From Bombilactobacillus bombi (lineage in GTDB: Bacteria > Bacillota > Bacilli > Lactobacillales > Lactobacillaceae), in NCBI RefSeq assembly GCF_003522965.1, contig NZ_CP031513.1, forward strand, positions 868,001-932,000: DNA of 64,000 nt, in the 5' to 3' direction. Both the position numbers and the translations under genes were made by a program. Below, in pieces: positions 57,077-64,000 of this stretch (positions within the stretch are counted from its first letter, which is position 1; each line of letters opens with the position of its first letter). The notes beneath the pieces are model-generated. The model was not told the DNA's origin, searched no databases, and saw only the letters and a program-made list of their open reading frames with translations.

Positions 57077-58327
57077 CTACTCCGGATATAAAATTGTTTT
57101 AGTAAAATTATGTGGTTGTAAGACCTTTGTAGCCAAAGATATTAAATCTTGTACCTGAACTTGACTTAATAGTTGTGGTACTTGATTAATCTCTACTCCG
57201 TAAAAGTCTAATTCAGCCGCTTCCGTGGCCAAATTTTCTAAATAATCTTGCGCAAATAGATAAGAACCAATACTATCACGTCTAATAATTGCCATATTAT
57301 CTGCGGTTAATTCTTGACGAAAACCATCATGAAATAAATATTCTTCTATTTGGGCAGCTAATTCTTGCGGATGTTGAGTTTCCCCACTAATCAAAATGAA
57401 AGCATACTGGCGTTCAACTATTACATTATACCCAAAAGAATCATCAAGCAAACCATCATTTGATAAATTTTGATGAAATTCTGACATATCGCCAAATATT
57501 AATTCCAATAACAAGTCGAGATGGTTTTGCAGCAAAATCATTGTTGTCAAATCAAAATATGCCGTATCAACCCTCAATCCAATCATCAGATGAGGCCGTT
57601 GAGCTTTAAAATGAATTATTTGTTGATTTTTAACAGCGTTGAGTTGCGGTTGCATTCTAATGGGACTAGCACCTTGACGTTGCACTAACTGTTGTAAAGA
57701 TGTATTTTGCTGCGCTAAGTTCAAAATGCAATCTTGTACTTGTTTTACATCAACATTACCTGCCAAATATAATCTTAAATTAGCAGGATTATAATATTTT
57801 TGATAAATTGTCTGTAAAGTGGCAGGTGTAATTTGCTTAATGGAAGAAATACTACCTGCAATATCTTGAGCAATTGGATCATCTGGAAATAAATTATTTA
57901 AGGTAGTTTGCTCTAAAATCCAATCGGGCATGTCAGCGTACATTTGAATTTCTTGAGCAATAATTTCTTGTTCACGTGCCACATTTTGCGGAGTGAAATA
58001 AGGATGACTAATTAAATCAAGCAGTGTAGTTAAATTCTCAGAAACATGACCAATTGTTTTAAACAAAAAAGCTGTCTTTGTATAACTAGTAAAAGCATTA
58101 GCATCAGAGCCAAATTGAGCAAACCGCTGTGAACTATCATAACCAGGTTTAGCAAACAATTTATGCTCCAAAAAATGGGCCGCTCCAGCCGGTATATCTG
58201 CAAAAGTATCTAATGAACCAAAATCAACCATTGCAATAGCATAAGTTTGATTAAATTGAGTGTTGACTAATGCCCTAATTGGAAAATTTAATTGCTGGCT
58301 AATCTCAATTACTTCTAAATTATCCAT
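57077..58327 (-). CDS. ymfH: M16-family peptidase YmfH-like (catalytic subunit type)
   Basis: 416 aa. The inverted zinc motif HFLEH is at about residue 50 with a downstream Glu, so it should be an active M16 protease. Two-domain pitrilysin layout. Overlaps the YmfF-like gene by 8 nt, and the pair likely forms a heterodimer. The substrate is unknown. Confidence 0.88.
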   Translation of the reverse strand: MDNLEVIEISQQLNFPIRALVNTQFNQTYAIAMVDFGSLDTFADIPAGAAHFLEHKLFAKPGYDSSQRFAQFGSDANAFTSYTKTAFLFKTIGHVSENLTTLLDLISHPYFTPQNVAREQEIIAQEIQMYADMPDWILEQTTLNNLFPDDPIAQDIAGSISSIKQITPATLQTIYQKYYNPANLRLYLAGNVDVKQVQDCILNLAQQNTSLQQLVQRQGASPIRMQPQLNAVKNQQIIHFKAQRPHLMIGLRVDTAYFDLTTMILLQNHLDLLLELIFGDMSEFHQNLSNDGLLDDSFGYNVIVERQYAFILISGETQHPQELAAQIEEYLFHDGFRQELTADNMAIIRRDSIGSYLFAQDYLENLATEAAELDFYGVEINQVPQLLSQVQVQDLISLATKVLQPHNFTKTILYPE

Positions 58328-59606
58328 TTACCTTCTCCTTTTTTGCTTTTTCTGTGCCTAACAAGCAAAATTCAGCAATTTCGTGCAAATGACTTGCAGC
58401 TTGATGAATATCTTGCAAGGAGACTTGTTGAATTTTTTGTAGATAATGTTCATCATCTATCATAATTCGTGGATTTAATGCTTTTAGTAAGAGTTGATTG
58501 GCCGGTGTAGCAATACTGTCTGCTAATTCCAAGCGTTGATTAATTAAAGCTAACTTAGCGTGTTGCAATAAATCTTCTAATTGTTCAGTTGCTAAAGTAG
58601 CAATTTGTTGTGAAATAATTTGTTTTGTTTGGGCCAATTTTTCAGCGCTGATACCTGCATAAATAGAAATAATCTGCTGATATGAATTGACATTACTGTA
58701 AATTGAATAAGCTAACCCTGCTTGTTCACGCACCTTTTGGAACAATAAGGATTGATCATCGCCACCTAGCATCATATTTAAAACTTGTAAAACAGACTTA
58801 CGCGCAGGCACTTGATAAGCTAGTGCTAATTGACTTTGTTGAATCTGTTCTTGTCTTTGCTGAACAAGAGGTTCCTCAGTAAAATTCAGCAGTGACTTCA
58901 TTTGTAAATTAACTGATTGTTGTCGTGCTTTTAATTGCTGTAGATAGCTGGTTAATTGCGTGATAATACTTTGATCAACATCCCCCACTAAAGTGGCAAT
59001 TACACGATTAGTCTGTAGTATAGTTTGATATTGTTGCCAAAGTTGTTGTGGAGATACTTGCTGCAACTGCCTTAAAGTCCCAAAAGCAGGAATCGCTAAT
59101 TCAGGATAATTTTGATAAATTAATTTTTGTAAATCCAATGAAGCTTGTAGTGAATAATTATCAGCAATACTTGCATAAGCGTTAACCAAATTAGTCTGTT
59201 CAATTTGAAAAGCTTGTTGAGAAAATTGTTTTTTAGTCTGATTAGCATTGGGATGTAACAAGCATTCCCACAACAACTTTTGTGCTGCAGAGAAAATTTC
59301 TTCATTGTCATAACTAACAGGCGCACTAATGGCTAAAGACAAAACATTAAGATTTTGCAGAATAGTTGTTTTAGCAGTTAATTCGGCGCCATATAGAGAT
59401 GATAATTGCCGTGATAATAATGATTCTTTTGGCCAAGCGGCACTAGAACGCTGTAGCATATTGGCTAACAAACGACGGCTGGTTGTAGAATTTAATTCTT
59501 GTTCAGCCACAAAATTAACTTCTAAACGGGCTACATGAAATTTAGTGGTTGGCAACCATAAAATTTCTATTCCAGGTGCTACTTGAAAAGTTTGAATATC
59601 ATTCAT
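58320..59606 (-). CDS. ymfF: M16-family peptidase-like protein YmfF (non-catalytic type)
   Basis: 428 aa, the same fold as YmfH but without HXXEH; the matching segment ([13 protein letters not shown]) has no zinc ligands. Contains the M16 C-terminal pattern [14 protein letters not shown]. Probably the structural partner of YmfH. Starts within the end of ftsK (8-nt overlap). Confidence 0.87.
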   Translation of the reverse strand: MNDIQTFQVAPGIEILWLPTTKFHVARLEVNFVAEQELNSTTSRRLLANMLQRSSAAWPKESLLSRQLSSLYGAELTAKTTILQNLNVLSLAISAPVSYDNEEIFSAAQKLLWECLLHPNANQTKKQFSQQAFQIEQTNLVNAYASIADNYSLQASLDLQKLIYQNYPELAIPAFGTLRQLQQVSPQQLWQQYQTILQTNRVIATLVGDVDQSIITQLTSYLQQLKARQQSVNLQMKSLLNFTEEPLVQQRQEQIQQSQLALAYQVPARKSVLQVLNMMLGGDDQSLLFQKVREQAGLAYSIYSNVNSYQQIISIYAGISAEKLAQTKQIISQQIATLATEQLEDLLQHAKLALINQRLELADSIATPANQLLLKALNPRIMIDDEHYLQKIQQVSLQDIHQAASHLHEIAEFCLLGTEKAKKEKVNG

Positions 59607-61881
59607 CTGTTTGTTCTTCTTCTCCTGGTTGTTTAATTAAGACCTTGCGCGGTTTCGCGCCACGAGCTGGTCCAACAATGCCTCTTTCTTCCATATAATC
59701 TACTAAACGTGCCGCACGATTATAACCAATTTGAAAACGACGCTGCAGCATGGAAACACTCGCTTTTTGTTCATGGGCTACTAAGTCAATGGCTGGTTGC
59801 CAATATTCATCATCAGGCTCATCGCTTTTTGCTTCTTTACTATCTGGATCAGCTGGTATCATTTCTTCATCATATTCAGCTGCTTGTTGATCACTCACAA
59901 ATTTTACTACGCGTTCCACATCTTCAGAAGAAATATAGGCGCCTTGAATTCGTTGCGGCTTGGATTGTCCAATCGGTTCAAACAACATATCACCACGCCC
60001 TAAAAGCTTCTCCGCTCCCGGAGAGTCCAAAATCGTACGTGAATCAACATTACTAGATACTGCAAATGCCATTCTTGAAGGAACGTTGGCCTTTATCAAA
60101 CCTGTAATTACATCAACTGACGGCCGCTGTGTAGCAATAATTAAGTGCATGCCTGCAGCTCGAGCTTTTTGGGCTAAACGGACAATTGAAACTTCCACCT
60201 CGTGGCCAGCTGCCATCATTAAATCTGATAACTCATCGACAATAATGACAATATAAGGTAATTTTTCCATGACAGGATTATTTTTGTCACTATTATTTAC
60301 TTCAGCTGCTTGGTTGTATTCTTCAATTTTACGATTGCCCGTTTTTTCAAACAATTTATAACGCCGTTCCATTTCATTAACAGCCTTTTGCAAAGCCCCA
60401 GTAGCACGCTTGGCTTCAGTTACTACAGGAATTAATAAATGAGGAATGCCGTTATAAACACTTAATTCTACCATTTTGGGATCAATCAGAATTAACTTAA
60501 CTTCTGAAGGACGAGCTTGCATTAAAATTCCAGTAATAATTGTATTGATAGCCACAGACTTACCACTACCAGTGGAACCTGCAATTAATAGATGGGGTAA
60601 TTTAGTCAAATCACACATTGCAATTTGGCCATAGACATCTTTCCCCAAAGGAACAGCCAAAATATGGCCTTCGTGTTGTGGCTCATGTTCGACAATTTCG
60701 CGAAAAGATACCACTGATGGATGTTGATTAGGCACCTCAATCCCAACATAAGGCTTGCCAGGAATAGGTGCTTCAATTCGGATATCTTTAGCGGCTAAGG
60801 CTAAAGCCAAGTCATCAGCTAAATTAACGATTTTGCTAACCTTAACACCTACGGCAGGTTGAACTTCATATTTAGTTACAGTTGGCCCTAAAGTGGCCTT
60901 CTTTACTTCTACTTGAACACCAAAACTATCTAAAGTTTGCTTTAACTTTTTACGATTAGTATCAATTAATTCATATTCTGAAGATTGATCCGTTTCGGGA
61001 ATTTTAGTTAATAAGTCAACATTAGGCAATTGATAATCACTATTATCTTGCTGTCTAATCACTGGTTTAGTTTCGACTTTGGCGTCAACAGCAGCTGTTT
61101 TACTTGGTTGCGATTGAACTGGTTGGGGACCTTCAATTTCAAAATCATCTTCAGCCTGTTCCAAAGGCATTTCCGGTATTGTCGGTTCAGCAAAGTCATG
61201 CACTGGTGTCGGCGACTTTTTAGCTTTAGATTTAGCTGTTGCCTTAACTTGTTTTTGATGTTTGGCATAAGCAGTTTTGAAATATTTATAAGCGTGCTGT
61301 AGCCAAGAAACTGCTTGTTGTCCGATTTGAACTACTTGCGCAAACTTCACATCAAAAAACATTAATCCGCCCATAAATGCTAATAAAGTACAAATCAAAA
61401 AAGTCCCAATTGTGGAGAATAGCGGTCGAGAAATACTAAATAATAACGCTCCTAACATTCCTCCACCAACATCGGTCGCTACTTGATTATTCTGCATATC
61501 ATTAACGATTAAACGCCATGAAACTCCTAAAATATCATTATTTAACGCTAGTTTTTGAAATAATACCGCCTGCATCATAGCCAAAATACTTGTAAGTAAT
61601 AACAATACGCCGAAAGAACGTTTAAACCCGAGGTGAGGAACTTTGCCTAGACCAAACATCACAATTCCTAAAATAACAAGGATAATTGCTAAAATTTGAA
61701 AACAATCGCCAACTGCTATTCGATAAATATTAGCCCAAAAACGGCCGACTAAACCTAATTTAAAACCAGCAAAAATTGAAATAATTACGATAAATAGACC
61801 AATTATATTAATTGTATAATTGGCAGAAGTTTTCTTTTGCCGTTTTGTAGTTTTCTTTTTTGTTTTCCGTTTAGTTGCCAT
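59599..61881 (-). CDS. ftsK: DNA translocase FtsK/SpoIIIE
   Basis: 760 aa. Four membrane helices in the first 190 residues, a linker, then the motor: Walker [15 protein letters not shown], Walker [13 protein letters not shown] and [11 protein letters not shown]. The C-terminal gamma winged helix ([17 protein letters not shown]) reads KOPS/SRS sites. Start ATG at 61881 follows AGGAG; an ATG 15 nt upstream is less well placed. Clears chromosomes from the septum. Confidence 0.95.
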   Translation of the reverse strand: MATKRKTKKKTTKRQKKTSANYTINIIGLFIVIISIFAGFKLGLVGRFWANIYRIAVGDCFQILAIILVILGIVMFGLGKVPHLGFKRSFGVLLLLTSILAMMQAVLFQKLALNNDILGVSWRLIVNDMQNNQVATDVGGGMLGALLFSISRPLFSTIGTFLICTLLAFMGGLMFFDVKFAQVVQIGQQAVSWLQHAYKYFKTAYAKHQKQVKATAKSKAKKSPTPVHDFAEPTIPEMPLEQAEDDFEIEGPQPVQSQPSKTAAVDAKVETKPVIRQQDNSDYQLPNVDLLTKIPETDQSSEYELIDTNRKKLKQTLDSFGVQVEVKKATLGPTVTKYEVQPAVGVKVSKIVNLADDLALALAAKDIRIEAPIPGKPYVGIEVPNQHPSVVSFREIVEHEPQHEGHILAVPLGKDVYGQIAMCDLTKLPHLLIAGSTGSGKSVAINTIITGILMQARPSEVKLILIDPKMVELSVYNGIPHLLIPVVTEAKRATGALQKAVNEMERRYKLFEKTGNRKIEEYNQAAEVNNSDKNNPVMEKLPYIVIIVDELSDLMMAAGHEVEVSIVRLAQKARAAGMHLIIATQRPSVDVITGLIKANVPSRMAFAVSSNVDSRTILDSPGAEKLLGRGDMLFEPIGQSKPQRIQGAYISSEDVERVVKFVSDQQAAEYDEEMIPADPDSKEAKSDEPDDEYWQPAIDLVAHEQKASVSMLQRRFQIGYNRAARLVDYMEERGIVGPARGAKPRKVLIKQPGEEEQTDE

Positions 61882-61975
61882 CTTTGTCTCCTGCAAATTA
61901 ATTCATCTTATATTATTGCATAAGATAGCTATTAACGACGACCTAAAAGCTATTTTTTAATGTTTTTTTAAGACA

Positions 61976-62001
61976 AAAGAAAAGACGGACAACGTCCGTC
62001 T
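61976..62001 (-). terminator. Terminator of the queT-DUF2829-SDR unit
   Basis: AGACGGAC (61983-61990) pairs with GTCCGTCT (61994-62001), followed by T-rich sequence on the minus strand. Confidence 0.85.
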
Positions 62002-62016
62002 GATTAAATTGCTATA

Positions 62017-62760
62017 TTAAATTTCTTTACCGAGCGAAAAGCCACCATCAATCGGTAAAACTGCTCCATAAATATACTCAGACACTGCACTCGCAAGAAA
62101 TAATGTTGCCTGCGCGATTTCTTCTGGTTGAGCATATCGTCCAATTAAGGTCTGGCGTGCTACTTTTTTAGCAGTATCAGTATTAGTGTTGAAATCTTCT
62201 TGTGTCATTGGCGTTTGAACAGCTCCAGGAGCTAGACAATTAGCCCGGATCTTGAATTTACCATAGTCAAAATTCAATTGTTTTGTATAACCTACAATAG
62301 CATGTTTACTAGCCGTATAAGCTGCGCCACCGCCACTAGCCATGAAACTTGCAATGGAGGCCATATTAACAATAGTTAAAGGGCGCTGAGCAGCTAAACT
62401 TTTCGCAATAAAAATATTGCAAACTAAATACATACTTCGTAGATTAGTATTTAAGACTTGATTCCATAACTGCTCATCAGTAGCTAATGAAGGTTGGTAA
62501 TCATCCAAGATCCCCGCAGTGTTACAAATAATATCCATCCTAGCTAATGGCTCTAATGTCACTTTCACATCAGTGGCCTGCATTAAATCAAGTTGAATAA
62601 AATGAAACCGAGCATGTTCAATATTAGCTACGTGCAAATCAATGCCATAAACCTCACAGCCTTGCTCTAAAAATAAGCGACATTGGCTGGCGCCAATCCC
62701 ACTAGCACAACCAGTCACTAACACTCGTTTGTCTTTTAAGTCTGGATAAATGGCTTTCAT
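62017..62760 (-). CDS. Short-chain dehydrogenase/reductase
   Basis: 247 aa classical SDR. Cofactor loop GCASGIGASQCR, NTAGIL, catalytic Ser near MASIASFMAS and YTASK. Asp in YGIDLH suggests NAD(H) preference. Coupled to the DUF2829 gene by ATGA overlap and thus to queT. Substrate unknown; 3-oxoacyl-ACP reductase-like annotation would be only by similarity. Confidence 0.86.
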   Translation of the reverse strand: MKAIYPDLKDKRVLVTGCASGIGASQCRLFLEQGCEVYGIDLHVANIEHARFHFIQLDLMQATDVKVTLEPLARMDIICNTAGILDDYQPSLATDEQLWNQVLNTNLRSMYLVCNIFIAKSLAAQRPLTIVNMASIASFMASGGGAAYTASKHAIVGYTKQLNFDYGKFKIRANCLAPGAVQTPMTQEDFNTNTDTAKKVARQTLIGRYAQPEEIAQATLFLASAVSEYIYGAVLPIDGGFSLGKEI

Positions 62761-62981
62761 GAAACTAATTGCCAGTCATCAGCCAAAATATCACAGGAAG
62801 TTGGCTGAAATACTGAAAAGGCTGGTGTTTCATCCGTTTTAATTAAAAAATAAGGATTCACAGCTTCTCCTTGATACTGGGCATCAGTTATTTCAATAAT
62901 ATATTGCTCACCGCTCGTCCAAGATTGGCGCACAACTTTTTTCCCTTGTTGCAATTGTTCTAAAGCTTTAGTGAACGGCAT
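62757..62981 (-). CDS. DUF2829 (Tad2-like) small protein
   Basis: 74 aa. Begins MPFTKALEQLQQGKKVVRQSW, with the pattern LQQGKKVVRQ-W near the start, PYFLIKTDE in the middle and CDILADDWQLV at the end, the DUF2829 signature. This family includes phage Tad2 proteins that bind Thoeris signalling molecules, and also many chromosomal proteins of unknown role. The start at 62981 overlaps the queT end by 14 nt; AAGGGAG lies 12 nt upstream, a rather long distance. Confidence 0.75.
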   Translation of the reverse strand: MPFTKALEQLQQGKKVVRQSWTSGEQYIIEITDAQYQGEAVNPYFLIKTDETPAFSVFQPTSCDILADDWQLVS

Positions 62982-63474
62982 GTCTAATAACTTCTCCCTT
63001 ACTAAAATCAATTTTACGACTAATAATATCAATAATGATAGCTCCTATAATCATTGAGAGCATTTCCCCAGCAGAAACCGTTACCCAAGTCCACACTAAT
63101 GGTAACTTCATAAACAAATGCATCTCCAGAGCTACTAAAAAGGTCCCTGGTATCTGACAAACGGTCGCAATGGCATATTTTTGCCATTTTATTGATGTTT
63201 TACTACCGAAATACCAGGTTAAGCAAGTACCAATAATCGTGCCAGCTGTTCCAAAAATTAAATCAGGCATTCCTACAGTAGAAAATAAATTTGTAATGAA
63301 ACATCCTAAAGTTACTGCAATAATATATTTCTTGTTAAAAGCTGCCAGGTGATTAAACAACTCTGCAAATCTAATTTGCACGGCGTTAAAACTTAACGGT
63401 GCAAACAATAAAGAAATTGCAACATATAATGCAGCAACGATTGCGGGCAAGGCCCAATTTTTACTTTTTTGCAT
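62968..63474 (-). CDS. queT: Queuosine precursor transporter QueT family
   Basis: 168 aa, five to six membrane helices. The QueT pattern VQIRFAELFNHLAAFN near residue 32 is clear. Substrate-binding S-component of an ECF transporter for preQ1 or related queuosine precursors. A preQ1-I riboswitch controls it, which confirms the substrate class. Heads a unit with DUF2829 and SDR genes. Confidence 0.94.
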   Translation of the reverse strand: MQKSKNWALPAIVAALYVAISLLFAPLSFNAVQIRFAELFNHLAAFNKKYIIAVTLGCFITNLFSTVGMPDLIFGTAGTIIGTCLTWYFGSKTSIKWQKYAIATVCQIPGTFLVALEMHLFMKLPLVWTWVTVSAGEMLSMIIGAIIIDIISRKIDFSKGEVIRHAVH

Positions 63475-63481
63475 AATATTA

Positions 63482-63520
63482 CTTCCTTAGTTTTTTTAAA
63501 TGGGATTTTGCGAACCATTC
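63482..63520 (-). promoter_or_regulatory. preQ1-I riboswitch
   Basis: Minus strand: AATGG, loop TTCGCAAAATC, CCATT, then the A-rich tail TTAAAAAAACTAAGGAAG, in which AAGGA is the ribosome site of queT. This is the preQ1-I pseudoknot layout and suggests translational control. Confidence 0.9.
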
Positions 63521-63527
63521 ACTGTTT

Positions 63528-63555
63528 ATGATAACAAAATTATAAAATAACTCAA
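63528..63555 (-). promoter_or_regulatory. queT promoter
   Basis: TTGAGT (63550-63555), 16 nt, TATCAT (63528-63533) on the minus strand, ending just before the riboswitch. Confidence 0.6.
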
Positions 63556-63558
63556 AAC

Positions 63559-64000
63559 TTATTTAGCTGGTTTTTGCAACAATTGTCTCACAACTTGCAA
63601 AATTGGTGGCTTTAAAATAAAGATTCCCAATCCATAAATTACTATACCAATAATTACTTCTATCAAAGCTGTTAATATGGTGAATTTCCAAGTCATGTGT
63701 AAATAAAATACCACTATAAACATAATTAAACCCGATAAAAGATATTTCCAAAGGCCAATAAATAAATCTGATAACTGCATGGACTTATGAATGGCCACTA
63801 ATTGATAAATAGTAACAGCCCATTCACAAAGCACCGTTGAAATCATTGCCCCATTAGTTTTCAATAACAAAATCAGTGGTACATTAAAAACCACACTCAA
63901 GATAGCTCCTAAAGTGACAGAAGCAGTGTATTGGCGATTTTTGCCCAAGGGTAAAAGATATTGATTTCCTATAATACTTGACCATGCAATCGGTAATATT
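63559..64000 (-). CDS. Polysaccharide biosynthesis flippase, C-terminal part
   Basis: Incomplete: the frame is open to the window edge (about 147 residues seen). Begins IGNQYLLPLGKNRQYT, followed by three to four membrane helices with the pattern VPLILLLKTNGAMISTVLCE. This is the end of a Wzx/MATE-like exporter of lipid-linked sugars. It ends KPPILQVVRQLLQKPAK. The rest of the cluster is beyond the window. Confidence 0.85.
   Translation of the reverse strand, partial: ILPIAWSSIIGNQYLLPLGKNRQYTASVTLGAILSVVFNVPLILLLKTNGAMISTVLCEWAVTIYQLVAIHKSMQLSDLFIGLWKYLLSGLIMFIVVFYLHMTWKFTILTALIEVIIGIVIYGLGIFILKPPILQVVRQLLQKPAK

Noticed and set aside
1-64000. CRISPR arrays, complete insertion sequences, prophage or integrase genes
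   Set aside because: No regular spaced repeats, transposase or phage structural genes were seen; the YvlD-like holin-family protein is a chromosomal gene next to hprK.

Overview
This window is a stretch of low-GC Lactobacillaceae chromosome. The gene order clpP, whiA-yvcK-rapZ-uvrA-uvrB, pgcA-trxB-lgt-hprK, pst operon, prfB-secA-hpf-comFC/FA and rny-recA-cinA-pgsA-rodZ-ymfIHF-ftsK is the shared Bacillota/lactobacilli order. Strong AGGAGG-type ribosome sites, T-box and preQ1 leaders and CIRCE/LexA-type boxes agree with this. The species cannot be named from sequence alone; a bee-gut lactobacillus such as Bombilactobacillus is only a guess. Apart from the first kilobase, the aromatic operon and one small accessory patch, almost everything is on the minus strand.

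Layout. 0-8 kb: flavin reductase, clpP, NADH oxidase, nnrD, tRNA-Leu(CAG), an AhpD-like protein, a YisL-type membrane protein, and a T-box-controlled unit of a peptide-binding lipoprotein and an amidohydrolase. 8.3-14.7 kb, plus strand: an aromatic amino acid operon. It starts with a good promoter, an 18-residue leader peptide in which six of eight consecutive residues are Tyr or Phe, a chain of mutually exclusive hairpins and an intrinsic terminator. Its genes are an MFS transporter fused to a complete AroQ chorismate mutase domain, aroC, a BacA/prephenate-dehydratase-like gene, aroA, tyrA (with ACT domain) and aroK. 14.7-18.1 kb: a DesKR/YvfTU-type two-component system with its ABC-2 exporter. 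18.2-22 kb: a phosphatase followed by an accessory patch with a permease remnant, a frameshifted metalloprotease, two related exported proteins and a small membrane ORF. 22-31 kb: whiA-yvcK-rapZ and uvrA-uvrB. 31-43 kb: pgcA, trxB, lgt, hprK, a YvlD-like protein and phoU-pstBBACS, preceded by a PhoR-like kinase that lacks its phosphoacceptor histidine. 43-50 kb: prfB (programmed frameshift), secA, hpf, comFC/comFA and a YigZ-family gene with no normal start codon. 50-62 kb: tagO-like, rny, recA, a short cinA, pgsA, rodZ, ymfI/H/F and ftsK. 62-64 kb: an SDR, a DUF2829 protein, queT with a preQ1-I riboswitch, and the end of a flippase gene.

The most striking system is the aromatic operon. Its enzymes form a continuous route from shikimate to the keto-acid precursor of Tyr, and possibly Phe. 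The transporter and chorismate mutase are one polypeptide. Control appears to be ribosome-mediated attenuation sensing Tyr/Phe charging, a mechanism classically described in Proteobacteria and unusual for lactobacilli, where T-boxes normally do this job. The second notable case is the phosphate locus: the PhoR-like sensor has an intact ATPase domain but Glu where the H-box His should be, and no response regulator gene stands beside it.
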